Source: Mesorhizobium tamadayense
GTDB taxonomy: Bacteria > Pseudomonadota > Alphaproteobacteria > Rhizobiales > Rhizobiaceae
Reading direction: 5' to 3'
Length of the DNA stretch: 64,000 nt
NCBI RefSeq assembly: GCF_003863365.1
Contig: NZ_RQXT01000042.1
Span: 1 to 64,000 of the forward strand
Shown here: piece by piece, positions 26,964-35,644 of the stretch
How positions within the stretch are numbered: position 1 is the first letter of the stretch
Layout: every line of letters starts with the position of its first letter
The notes under the pieces: generated by a model
Seen by the model: the letters and a program-made list of their open reading frames with translations, nothing else
The model's database searches: none
What the model was told of the DNA's origin: nothing
Program-made: the position numbers and the translations under genes

Positions 26964-28181
26964 ATGGCGATTAACCAGGTTCCAGATCATGTCCCACCCG
27001 AAATGGTGGGGGACTTCAGCCTGTTTACGTCACCAGGGATGTCACCGACGCCCAACGGCGATCCGCACGCGGCTGTCGCTTGCGTGCATGCCGGAGCGCC
27101 AATCTTTTATTCGCCGTGCAACACGCGCCCTGGGCGCGGTACCTGGGTCATCACTCGCGCCGCAGACCAGCGCCGGGTGCTCCAGGACACCGAAACCTTT
27201 TCCAGCCACCGCAGCACCTTCGCCTCAGCATTGGGCGAAAACTGGCCGATGATTCCGCTTGAACTCGATCCGCCAGCCCATCGCGTCTTTCGCTCACTGC
27301 TCAACCCGCTGCTTTCGCCAAAGCGGGTGACAGAGTTGGAACCGACTATCCGCGAGCGAGCGATCACGCTGATCGAAGGGATCGCCGCATCGGGCACAAG
27401 CTGCGACGTCATGAAGGATTTTGCCTTTCCCTTCGCAGTCAACATCTTCCTTCGCTTTCTGGGGCTACCGGAACACCGACTCCATACATTTGTCGGTTGG
27501 GCAAGAGATCTACTCCACGGCGATGATGTGAGGCGGCCGGCGGCGGCCCGGACAATTGTGGCGTTCATTGACGAACTTGCAGCCATGCGCCGCAACCGTC
27601 CGGTCGACGATTTCATGAGCTTCATCGTGCAGGCACAGGTCGAGGGTCGCCGGCTGACAGACGAGGAAGTCCGTGGCATGGGCGTGCTTCTCTTCGTGGC
27701 GGGGCTCGACACGGTCGCTACAGCTATAGGTTTTGACTTGGCCTACCTCGCGCGCAACATCAAAGATCAGGACTTGCTGCGGAGCGAACCGGACCGGATC
27801 GTGCTCGCAGCCGAAGAATTGCTGCGCGCCTATCCGAGCGTTCAGATGGTCCGCGTGGCAATCAAAGATATCGACTTCGAGGGCGCGCCGATCCGTAAGG
27901 GGGACTATGTTTCCTGCGCAGCGATGATTGCAAATCGTGACCCGGCGGAATTCGAATCCCCCAACACGGTAGATCTGTCGCGAGAGGCAAACCGCCACGC
28001 CTCCTTTGGCTATGGTCCCCACCGTTGCCTTGGATCACACCTTGCCCGACGCGAGATTGTCATTGGCCTGGAGGAGTGGCTGGCGCGCATCCCCGCCTTC
28101 CGGATCAAGGAGGGTACAGCACCCGTCGCCTATGGCGGTCATGTGTTCGGGATCGAAAATCTGATCCTGGACTGGTCCTGA
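26964..28181 (+). CDS. Cytochrome P450, related to the nif-linked CYP127 type
   Basis: 405 residues from the ATG at 26964, preceded by AGGAG. P450 landmarks are the I-helix FVAGLDTVAT (oxygen activation), ExxR in EELLR and the haem loop FGYGPHRCLGSHLARRE with its cysteine ligand. It lacks a signal peptide, as expected for a soluble bacterial class I P450. The ferredoxin encoded 45 bases downstream is a likely redox partner. A P450 in this setting also occurs near nif genes on pNGR234a (from memory). Substrate unknown; the NTF2-like and flavin monooxygenase genes downstream suggest a small oxidative pathway, perhaps terpenoid or phenolic. Confidence 0.93.
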   Translation: MAINQVPDHVPPEMVGDFSLFTSPGMSPTPNGDPHAAVACVHAGAPIFYSPCNTRPGRGTWVITRAADQRRVLQDTETFSSHRSTFASALGENWPMIPLELDPPAHRVFRSLLNPLLSPKRVTELEPTIRERAITLIEGIAASGTSCDVMKDFAFPFAVNIFLRFLGLPEHRLHTFVGWARDLLHGDDVRRPAAARTIVAFIDELAAMRRNRPVDDFMSFIVQAQVEGRRLTDEEVRGMGVLLFVAGLDTVATAIGFDLAYLARNIKDQDLLRSEPDRIVLAAEELLRAYPSVQMVRVAIKDIDFEGAPIRKGDYVSCAAMIANRDPAEFESPNTVDLSREANRHASFGYGPHRCLGSHLARREIVIGLEEWLARIPAFRIKEGTAPVAYGGHVFGIENLILDWS

Positions 28182-28226
28182 GCAAGCCCGACCTCGAGCC
28201 GGGACACAGACAATGGAGGTAGCGCT

Positions 28227-28472
28227 ATGCGCATCATCGTCCACAAAGCCAAATGCCAGGGTCACGCGCAATGCTTGGCGCGAGCCCCGGGTGTCTTCAA
28301 GCTTGACGACGAAGGCTATATCCTGCCCGGCGACATTGAGGTTGCGGAGGGGGAGCAACGGCTTGCCTCACAAGGCGCTCGGTGCTGCCCCGAACGTGCG
28401 CTGGAAGTCGACGCTACACCCGCTGCGCGGATTGAACCGGACGTCGATCAATCGAGAGTCAGGCGGGCTTAA
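28227..28472 (+). CDS. 3Fe-4S type ferredoxin
   Basis: 81 residues with CQGHAQC and a downstream GARCCPERAL, leaving three cluster ligands in the CxxHxxC...CP arrangement typical of P450-associated 3Fe-4S ferredoxins. APGVFKLDDEGY is a family hallmark. Ribosome site GGAGG precedes the ATG. It is expected to feed electrons to the P450 encoded just upstream. The C-terminal ~20 residues are longer and more variable than usual. Confidence 0.92.
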   Translation: MRIIVHKAKCQGHAQCLARAPGVFKLDDEGYILPGDIEVAEGEQRLASQGARCCPERALEVDATPAARIEPDVDQSRVRRA

Positions 28473-28636
28473 TCGAAGTCGAATCGATCTGGCTGCACAC
28501 TTGAAAGATGGCATGAGGCGTCTGCTGCACACCCTCATCCAACTGCGCAGGGACATCTCTCGAGGCTCCAATGGTGCGCAAACGGTAGGCGAGGTTCCGA
28601 AATACCCTCTCCAAATCTCAGCTTGTGGAAGATTCG

Positions 28637-29197
28637 ATGGATCAGGCAAAAATTAATGTACTCCTCGACCGCGAGGCGATCCGCGATTGCCTCTATCGGT
28701 ACTGCCGTGGGATAGACCGCGCGGATGAGAGGGCATTGCGCAGCGCGTACTGGCCCGATGCGAATGACAGTCACGGGGCCTATCGCGGCTCGGCCGAAGG
28801 CTTCATCCGGTTTGCGCTCGGTGTCTTCCAGACCGGATCGCGCAACATCCATCAGATCACGAACATCCTGATCGATTTCACCACACCGGCGGAGGCCGCG
28901 GTCGAGAGCTACTTCACCGCGCTGCAACGCGGACCGGACGAAGACGGAGAAGTACGCCAGATGTTGCTGTGCGGCCGTTACTGCGATCTGTTTCAGAAGA
29001 GGGAAGGAGAGTGGCGCATTGCCGAACGGACGGTGATCTACGATTGGCTCGAAGAGCAGGCGCCACCAGCGCTGCTCGAGGCAGACCGATTCGGGGCTCG
29101 GCAGCCGATCGGCGCACATCATCCGGATGACCCGGTCTACGCGCTCGCGAAGCATCGCGTTCTTCTCGGCATGGATGCTGAGAGGTTCCGAACGTGA
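28637..29197 (+). CDS. SnoaL/NTF2-like protein (gamma-hexachlorocyclohexane dehydrochlorinase-like fold)
   Basis: 186 residues of the SnoaL-like cone fold: REAIRDCLYRYCRGIDRAD at the start, HQITNILIDF and LCGRYCDLFQKREGEWRIAER. In this superfamily an Asp/His pair commonly catalyses dehydration, isomerisation or cyclisation; D and H are present (GIDRAD, NIHQITN). It sits in the P450 cluster, so it may act on the oxidised product. Start set at the ATG at 28637; a GTG four codons earlier is possible. Confidence 0.8.
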   Translation: MDQAKINVLLDREAIRDCLYRYCRGIDRADERALRSAYWPDANDSHGAYRGSAEGFIRFALGVFQTGSRNIHQITNILIDFTTPAEAAVESYFTALQRGPDEDGEVRQMLLCGRYCDLFQKREGEWRIAERTVIYDWLEEQAPPALLEADRFGARQPIGAHHPDDPVYALAKHRVLLGMDAERFRT

Positions 29198-29629
29198 GAG
29201 CCGGCAATGGAAACAAAGACCATATAATTTTGCAGTGGCATGCCTGTCCCGACGAAAGCCTTCCCGGTAAGGACGTAGCCGAGCGGATTGCCTTATGCCC
29301 CGCAGCGGCGTGACCGCGGTCCGCTCTGTCGCCCATAACTTTGCTGACGCAGGGAACACTATTTTGCGCGGCAGGCTGCGACGTCCAAGCTCGGTCCGGA
29401 GGATCGGTTCGCAGCGGGAAATGGCTCATCCTGGAGCCGGATCGCATGTCTTCGAAGGTCGATCTCCAGCTTCGACTGCCATATCCAGAGTTGGACCGCA
29501 GCCGGAACGAACGACGTCTATTTGGGACCGCAACCGGCCGTCACCAGCACATGTTGCTCTACCGCGACCCATTATTGCGCCGCCTAAAGTCGAAGGGCAG
29601 AGATTTTTGAGCCTCGCGGAGAAGTTCTC
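29198..29629. other. Intergenic stretch in the P450 cluster
   Basis: About 430 bases. Open frames in the plus direction show no family resemblance. No NifA or sigma-54 element was found here. Confidence 0.45.
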
Positions 29630-30230
29630 GTGAAGCAGGCAGAACGCATTGTCATCCTAGCAGGCGCCGCGGGCGGTATCGGCAGCGCCCTGGTCGATAT
29701 TCTTGCCGGAGATGGAGACACAGTTGCGGTGGATCTTCCGGGCGGCGGCGTGGTTGAACTGGCCCCACGGTCTCGGCGGCCCGCATCTCGGCTTTTATGG
29801 CCGGGTCGAAGCATAGTTCGGTCATTTCGGTGTGCCGATCAACCACGCCGGGCTGCGACCCATTATGGCTGCCACTGTCGAGATCGATGTCGGCGCCTTC
29901 CGAGCGGCCTGGCAGTACAGCTGATTGGGCCGTTGGTCATGGTGCGGGAAGCGGCCAGGCGAGTGCGATCAGGCTGTGCGCTCATCAACATTGCTTCGAC
30001 GGTGGGCGTGCTGGGCAATCCCAAGCGAAACGCCAGCGCAGCCTCGAAAGTGGGCTTGATCTCGTTAACGAAGTCGCTTGCATGCGGACGGGTTTCCCAG
30101 GGCATCGGTGGGATGGCGGTAGCGCCAGGCTGCCCGCACCGCGCATCGCAAGCCATTTGTCGCAACACATTTGCCGCGGCCAAGCGCCGATTTCGATGCG
30201 ATCGGTGTGCGGGCCGGGCGCATCTCCGTC
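29630..30230 (+). pseudogene. Short-chain dehydrogenase/reductase remnant
   Basis: Begins as an SDR with the nucleotide loop LAGAAGGIGSAL, then changes frame: INHAGLRPIMAATVEIDV (NNAG-region equivalent) is in another frame before LIGPLVMVREAARRV, CALINIASTVGVLG and ASAASKVGLISLTKSLA return in the first. The catalytic YxxxK has become SxxxK. At least two frameshifts and the active-site loss make it non-functional. The same frame runs on into the flavin monooxygenase gene, but a ribosome site and ATG at 30260 separate them. An SDR occupies the equivalent place near nif on pNGR234a (from memory). Confidence 0.8.
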
Positions 30231-30259
30231 GGCCAACCATCAGCAAACAAGGAAACACC

Positions 30260-31312
30260 ATGGAATTCGCCACCTTCATTCTGGCGGCCCAGCGCGGCTA
30301 TCATCAATCGTCCGATAGCGTCATCCGCAACTCCATTGAACAGGCTGTCGCCTCCGAGCAGGCTGGCTTCGATACCGCATGGTTCGCTGAGCACCACTTC
30401 AACAATTACAGCCTGATTCCGTCGCCCTTGATGATGGTGGCGCACTGCGCCGGCCTGACGAGCACCATCCGCCTTGGCACCGCCGTCTGCGTGCTGCCGC
30501 TCTATCAACCGCAGCGTCTGCTTTCCGAGATCGGCTTCGCCGACATCGTTGCGAACGGTCGTCTCGAGCTCGGGGTCGGCGTCGGATACCAGCAGTTCGA
30601 GTTCGAGCGCTTCGGCGTCAATATCGATGAGGCGCCGGCCGTCTTTTCGGAATACTTGGATATCCTTCTGAAGGGCCTCAACGAGAACATCTTCGAGCAC
30701 GATGGCCATTATGAGAAGATACCCCCGACGGCGGTTTCGGTACGTACCGTCCAGAAGCCGACCCCGCCAATATGGATCGCCGGCGGGCCGGCTCGCACGG
30801 GACGGGCCTATCGCGACGGACACAATTTCTTTGTCACAGCATTCCACGACGGCGTGGAGACCTTGAGCACGCTGCGTGCAACAATTGAGAAGGCAGCCGC
30901 TTCCAAGGGCAGGAATGTCACCGACGCCAAGATATCGCTGCTGCGTTGCTGCTATGCCAGCCACGATGAGGCGGAGATCATCAGCTATCTCGACAACGCC
31001 CGCTTCCAGCGCCGCCTGTCCGAGGCGCTGCATCAACGCCGACAGCAGAGCCACGACGGCTATCTGCTGCAGGAAACCCCCACTCAGCAGGATCTGTCAT
31101 TCGAGACAATGCGCAAGAATATGCCGATCGGCAGCGTGAATCGCGTGATTGATCGCCTGCTGGAAGAGATCGACATCCTTAAACCGGATCAGATCGCACT
31201 TCAGACCCAGTTGGGAGATTTCGACCAAAATACAATGCTGCGCCAGATCGAGCTCTGGGGAGACAGGATCATTCCCGCAATCAACAAGGCGCTGGATCAT
31301 GCCCAGATTTGA
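30260..31312 (+). CDS. LLM-class flavin-dependent monooxygenase of the P450 cluster
   Basis: 350 residues, luciferase-like TIM barrel: FATFILAAQRGYH, AWFAEHHFNNYSLIPSP with the AEHH motif, IRLGTAVCVLPLYQPQRL and GRLELGVGVGYQQFEFERFG. It would oxidise an organic substrate with FMNH2 and O2. The ATG follows AAGGAAA. It is distinct from the one at 689 and is the last apparently intact oxidative enzyme of the P450 cluster. Confidence 0.92.
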   Translation: MEFATFILAAQRGYHQSSDSVIRNSIEQAVASEQAGFDTAWFAEHHFNNYSLIPSPLMMVAHCAGLTSTIRLGTAVCVLPLYQPQRLLSEIGFADIVANGRLELGVGVGYQQFEFERFGVNIDEAPAVFSEYLDILLKGLNENIFEHDGHYEKIPPTAVSVRTVQKPTPPIWIAGGPARTGRAYRDGHNFFVTAFHDGVETLSTLRATIEKAAASKGRNVTDAKISLLRCCYASHDEAEIISYLDNARFQRRLSEALHQRRQQSHDGYLLQETPTQQDLSFETMRKNMPIGSVNRVIDRLLEEIDILKPDQIALQTQLGDFDQNTMLRQIELWGDRIIPAINKALDHAQI

Positions 31313-31417
31313 ATTCGCGACGGGTTCAACTTCTTGCCTCAGCTCCTTGGTCGTTTCAGGGGGTATAAACGCACGGGTCAACGGCAGGGCTCATGAACGG
31401 AACTTGATGCGCCTTTG

Positions 31418-31727
31418 ATGAGTAGCGCTTCGTCACCCTCGATGGCTCCAGATGGGTGCCCGAATATCTCACCTACCGACGGCTCCGCTTGCATCGGCTA
31501 AGGCCGTTGCTTCAGGATCTGTTCGCGCCCGGTCATGCATCTTCACGGCGTCGATGTCCCGGATGAAATCCTTGGCGCTTGCGACGGCGAGCACGATGAC
31601 TTCGAAGGCGGCAATCGCATTGTCGTGGCCGTCAACCTGGCGGCCGCTGCATCGGGTCAAGCCTGCGCCCGCGCGTGCCCGAAAGACTGCCAGACCCATG
31701 TTACCGGCCGACAGTGTCGCTGCATGA
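31418..31727 (+). pseudogene. fdxB: fdxB remnant upstream of nifQ
   Basis: Reads as a copy of the intact FdxB at 63063. RFVTLDGSRWVPEYLT, then after a one-base shift CIG*GRCFRICSRPVMHLHG with a TAA at a cluster cysteine, then DEILGACDGEHDDFEG and ACPKDCQTHV, with a further shift before the old stop at 31725. At least one more base is missing near the start. Two of the second-cluster cysteines are also gone. It lies 27 bases before nifQ, the normal fdxB place. Confidence 0.85.
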
Positions 31728-31753
31728 GGAGACAAATCAGGAGAACGGAACCC

Positions 31754-32374
31754 ATGTCCACGCAAAACGATGGCCGTCCCGGCGCCGGCCAATGGCCTGG
31801 GATCGAGCCGGACAAGGACTTCGACCAGCATGTGCTTGCCTGTGTCCTGTCGTGTGCGCTCAAGGAGGTCGAGGACGGCGAGGCGACGGCGACGGAGTCA
31901 ACAGGCCTTTCCCGTGCCGAGCTGCGCGACGTCCTGCCTTGCAGTTTCCCCGCTACCGCTATCAACGGCTTCGCCTTGGAAGATGTCAGCGATCCTAAGC
32001 CGGCTATGGAGGAAGAACTTTTGCACGGCCTGCTGTTGGCGCATGCCCGGCCGAGCGACCCGGTGAGCGCCCGCTTCTCTAAGATCATCGCCCGGCGCGC
32101 CATGCGCAACGACCATCTGTGGCAGGACCTTGGCCTTCTCAACCGGGGCGAGCTCAACCAGCTGCTTGCCACACACTTTCCGACGCTGGCGGCCGGCAAC
32201 ACCCAAAACATGAAATGGAAGAAGTACTTTTATCGCAAACTCTGCGAGGCCGAAGGTTTTTCGCTTTGCACTGCACCCAATTGCCGGGAATGCAACGATT
32301 TCGAAAGTTGCTTCGGCCCGGAGGAAGGGGAAAGCGGCCTCATGCTGGTCAACAACGGGGTCGCGTTGGTCTAA
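31754..32374 (+). CDS. nifQ: NifQ, molybdenum delivery protein
   Basis: 206 residues. The C-terminal CTAPNCRECNDFESC gives the family Cys-X4-Cys-X2-Cys-X5-Cys motif that binds a Mo-Fe-S cluster. NifQ delivers molybdenum to NifEN during FeMo-co synthesis. The reading frame continues upstream through the fdxB remnant, but the ATG at 31754 (MSTQNDGRP), after GGAGAACGG, matches usual NifQ length. It is convergent with rpoN, ending 13 bases from it. Confidence 0.93.
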   Translation: MSTQNDGRPGAGQWPGIEPDKDFDQHVLACVLSCALKEVEDGEATATESTGLSRAELRDVLPCSFPATAINGFALEDVSDPKPAMEEELLHGLLLAHARPSDPVSARFSKIIARRAMRNDHLWQDLGLLNRGELNQLLATHFPTLAAGNTQNMKWKKYFYRKLCEAEGFSLCTAPNCRECNDFESCFGPEEGESGLMLVNNGVALV

Positions 32375-32387
32375 GGGCCGCTTTTCG

Positions 32388-33797
32388 TCACGAGGCCTTC
32401 AGACTTTGATCGCCATTGCGCCACAAGCGCTTTTCCCGGCGCCGCTGTATGGAGGAAGGGATGTTCATCGCCTCGCGATACTTTGTGACGGTGCGGCGAG
32501 CGATATCGACGCCCCATTCCTTGAGCCGGTCAGCGATGTCATCGTCAGAAAGCATGTCATCAAGCGATTCTTCGGCAACCATCGCCTTGATCCGATGGCG
32601 GACAGCTTCGGCGGAGTGCGCGTCACCTCCTTCGGAGGAGGCGATCGCGACGGTGAAAAAGTACTTTAGTTCGAACACTCCGCGTGGGGTAAGCATGTAC
32701 TTGTTCGACGTCACCCGGCTCACCGTCGATTCGTGCATGCTGATGGCGTCAGCGACGGTCCTTAGATTGAGAGGCCGTAGGTGAGCGACGCCATATTCCA
32801 GAAAGGCATCCTGCTGGCGCACGATTTCGGTCGCAACCTTAAGGATCGTCTTGGCCCGCTGATCGAGGCTGCGAATTAACCAGTTTGCGTTTTGCAAGCA
32901 TTCGTTGAGAAATGCCATGTCTTTCGATTTTTTTTCGGCTCGGCATGAAACCTCCGCAACATAGCTTTGATTGATCAGCACCTTGGGCAGCGTGTTTGGA
33001 TCGAGTTCGATCTGCCATCCACCTCCGGGCGAGGGCAGAACCCAGACGTCCGGTATGATGCATTCCGGCGCCCCCGATTGGAATCTGTTTCCAGGCTTGG
33101 GATCGAGCGCACGGATTTCCTGCAACATGTCGAGAAGATCCTCTTCATCGACGTCGCAACGCTGCTTCAATGTCTGAAAATCGCGTCGTGCAAGCATCTC
33201 GAGATTTGCAACCAAAACCGCCATGGCCGGGTCGAATCGGTTTCGTTGGCGCAGCTGTATCTCGAGACATTCGCTGAGAGTTCGTGCAAAAATCCCTGGG
33301 GGATCGAAGTGCTGCAAGATACCCAGAACCCGTTCAACATCTTCCGGCCGGACGTTTAGGCTCCCGGCCAGTTCCAACGGACTTACCTGAAGATAACCAG
33401 TGTTTTCCAGATGACCGGCAAGCTCGCTGGCAATCAGCTGCTCGCGCGGTGTGAAGGCAGTGAGGGCGATCTGACGGGCGACATGGTCGTGCAACGTTTC
33501 GGCTAAGGCGACAAACTCCTCGAAAGCAGGACGATCACCCGACGCGGTGCTGGCCGCGTTCGGCAGGGATTTCCCTTGCCTGGGCCGGTCGGGGGACCCG
33601 GCCCAAGTCGGTCCTTCAACCTCGCCAGACAGCGCGTCGTCGTTTGGCGCAGGCTCCAAAAGCGGGTTTTTCTCGAGCTCCTGGTCCACGAATTGATGCA
33701 GTTCGGCATGCGTCAGTTGCAGCAAGCGAATCGACTCAATGAGTTGAGGCGATGCAGCCAGAGACTGTTTCTGAAGTAGGCCTAACGATGATTTCAT
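32388..33797 (-). CDS. rpoN: RpoN2, sigma-54 factor
   Basis: 469 residues with the three RpoN regions: the glutamine/leucine-rich activator-interaction region I (LGLLQKQSLAASPQLIESIRLLQL split over residues 5-30), an acidic region II, and a DNA-binding region III with helix-turn-helix (HESTVSRVTSNKYM) and the RpoN box ARRTVTKYRE. It directs polymerase to the -24/-12 promoters of this window. Linkage to a peroxiredoxin gene upstream is as in the symbiotic rpoN2 of Rhizobium etli. A decayed 3' fragment of a second copy lies at 25860. Confidence 0.96.
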   Translation of the reverse strand: MKSSLGLLQKQSLAASPQLIESIRLLQLTHAELHQFVDQELEKNPLLEPAPNDDALSGEVEGPTWAGSPDRPRQGKSLPNAASTASGDRPAFEEFVALAETLHDHVARQIALTAFTPREQLIASELAGHLENTGYLQVSPLELAGSLNVRPEDVERVLGILQHFDPPGIFARTLSECLEIQLRQRNRFDPAMAVLVANLEMLARRDFQTLKQRCDVDEEDLLDMLQEIRALDPKPGNRFQSGAPECIIPDVWVLPSPGGGWQIELDPNTLPKVLINQSYVAEVSCRAEKKSKDMAFLNECLQNANWLIRSLDQRAKTILKVATEIVRQQDAFLEYGVAHLRPLNLRTVADAISMHESTVSRVTSNKYMLTPRGVFELKYFFTVAIASSEGGDAHSAEAVRHRIKAMVAEESLDDMLSDDDIADRLKEWGVDIARRTVTKYREAMNIPSSIQRRREKRLWRNGDQSLKAS

Positions 33798-33973
33798 GGT
33801 CAGTTCAGTATTCCTGTCAAAGAAACTCTTGGCCGCGGCTAATTGGATCTCCCACAGGTCGACGCTTCTAAAGCGCGTTACGTTTCAACAACCTCATGGA
33901 GCGCGCCTTGGAGTTTGTCTTTTGTGAACGACGTCGTCGAAAACGCGGCTGCACATGGTCGATGTGCACCAGG

Positions 33974-34507
33974 TCATCCAGCGGCCTTCAATACTTCAAG
34001 AACGTTTTGCGGGGATGAGACGTCGTAGGGGTCGGTCTCGCAGTTGTCGGAGAAACCTTCCTCCTCGAACCATTGCTCCACCACGCCATTGTTGATCAGA
34101 GCAGCGTAGCGCCAGGAGCGCATGCCGAAACCCAGATTGTCCTTGGCGACCAGCATGCCCATTTTACGCGTAAACTCACCCGACCCATCCGCGATGAGCT
34201 CGACTTTCTGCAGCCCCAAGGACTTCCCCCAGGCATTCATGACGAAGGCATCGTTGACGGAGAGGCAATAGACCGCGTCAATCCCCTCCTTCTCAAACTC
34301 GTCATAAAGATTCTCGAAATTGGGCAGTTGGTAGGTCGAGCAGGTCGGGGTGAAAGCGCCAGGCAGCGAGAACAGTATGACGCGCTTGCCGGCAAAGTAA
34401 TTATCGGACGTTCTTTCTTGCCAGCGATATGGATTTGGCCCCTGGACTGACTCGTCGCGAACACGCGTGAGAAAGGTGACGAAGGGAACCTTCTTTTGAA
34501 CGGTCAT
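33974..34507 (-). CDS. prxS: Peroxiredoxin, PrxS type (Prx5-like)
   Basis: 177 residues of the Prx5 class; the peroxidatic cysteine is in LPGAFTPTCSTYQLPNF. It reduces peroxides and protects bacteroids. It precedes rpoN by 176 bases in the same direction, as in the prxS-rpoN2 unit of R. etli, and no promoter was seen between them. The ATG at 34507 follows GAGGAGCAAA; a TTG one codon earlier is less likely. Confidence 0.92.
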   Translation of the reverse strand: MTVQKKVPFVTFLTRVRDESVQGPNPYRWQERTSDNYFAGKRVILFSLPGAFTPTCSTYQLPNFENLYDEFEKEGIDAVYCLSVNDAFVMNAWGKSLGLQKVELIADGSGEFTRKMGMLVAKDNLGFGMRSWRYAALINNGVVEQWFEEEGFSDNCETDPYDVSSPQNVLEVLKAAG

Positions 34508-34994
34508 CAATTTGCTCCTCTTGAAAGAACTTGCGCACTGGATTCCGGCCGCGGCTGGCGCAAGCCCGAGCTAGGGCCCGCATGCCGGGCATGAGATGAG
34601 GCCTTCGCGGCTTCCAACCTGCTTTTCCATCCGGATGTATTGAAACATCCTGGCTGCTGGTCTTCGTCACCGGAACGCCGTTGAGATGAGTGAACTGGAG
34701 GCCTTCGAGCCGCTTGGGCAATTTTTCACGGCCATGGCGCCGCAAGCGGCGTTGAGCATCCGCTGCGCGCAGTCAAAATCCCAATAAGCGTGTGACGCCT
34801 CAAATGCGACATCATGCAAGAGAGTAACGTCACTCAAGTGGTTCAGCGTACTGTAGTGATTTGTCAGTGATCCGCCGATCTTGGATTGGGCGACACTTTG
34901 ATGGGGCTCTTGGGCACTCACATGCTGATCAGAACCGGCAAACGGGAATTGCGCGAGCGTCACGTGTTGGCGTGTCGCAATCGGACCTGCCATG

Positions 34995-35010
34995 CGCAAA
35001 GCAGCTACCA
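34995..35010 (-). promoter_or_regulatory. Possible sigma-54 promoter towards prxS-rpoN
   Basis: Minus-strand TGGTAGCTGCTTTGCG has GG and GC 10 bases apart. The corresponding bases in copy A (26058-26074) keep the spacing. It is ~490 bases from prxS and no NifA site lies at the usual distance, so the call is weak. Confidence 0.35.
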
Positions 35011-35569
35011 AGCACCGATGTCCGAAGCTGGCTATGTCCCGATCTTCAGCGGGAATGGGCACCGTTGCCTCGGGCGATCGCATAGAGGTTTGCGTGTCAG
35101 CCATGGTTCGGTAGTCGCTTTCTTCGCGCTTGATGGGCTCTAACCACGAGGAGCAAGCGGCATGCCAAATTCAATTGCAGATGCTTTTGCAGCGGTCGTT
35201 TTGGCTTGAGGGCCGTGTCTTCGCCTGGACCAGGTGCGCGCTATAACGGCTTGGTCACCACATCAACAAAGGTGCTGTATGGTGCGGATATTCAGCACTT
35301 CCGCGCCGCTCGGGATAGATGAACCGGAAAGACCGGGGCCAATGCACTACCGCACACGGCGGGATTTGCAGCGATCGCATACGTCTGCCGCCAGCATGTT
35401 CTTGCGTCGAGGCGCGGCAATCGCGGCGGACACGCATGTCGCAACAACCATAAGCACGCGCAAGCGCCCTGGTCCGGATTCGGTGAGGATCGCGTCCGGC
35501 TCGGTGCACCTTTGCAATGCTTGAAGTTCCATTTGTTCTCCCGAGCGTGTCTATGGGCAAACCGCCTTG

Positions 35570-35585
35570 TGTCAGAAACTGGACA
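35570..35585 (+). promoter_or_regulatory. Orphan NifA site in copy B
   Basis: Perfect TGT-N10-ACA (TGTCAGAAACTGGACA), equivalent to 26685-26700 in copy A. Its promoter partner at 37273 is now ~1.7 kb away because of the insertion. Confidence 0.8.
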
Positions 35586-35644
35586 AGAATGTCGCAAGCC
35601 CACCGAAAGGGCGCCAAGGCCTGCAGCGCGACAATCAAGTTAAG

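Noticed and set aside
34541..34556. GC-N10-CC spacing just upstream of prxS as sigma-54 promoter
   Set aside because: Only spacing fits; the flanking bases (CGGAATC and GTGCGC) do not match the consensus.
34667..35104. 145-codon minus-strand frame upstream of prxS, partly similar to 25806-26222
   Set aside because: Similarity reflects the DNA duplication; the frame is not maintained in the other copy and no domain is visible.
35347..35532. 61-codon minus-strand frame with a hydrophobic segment and GGAGAACAA before ATG
   Set aside because: The reading frame is not conserved in the duplicated copy A, which argues against a real gene.
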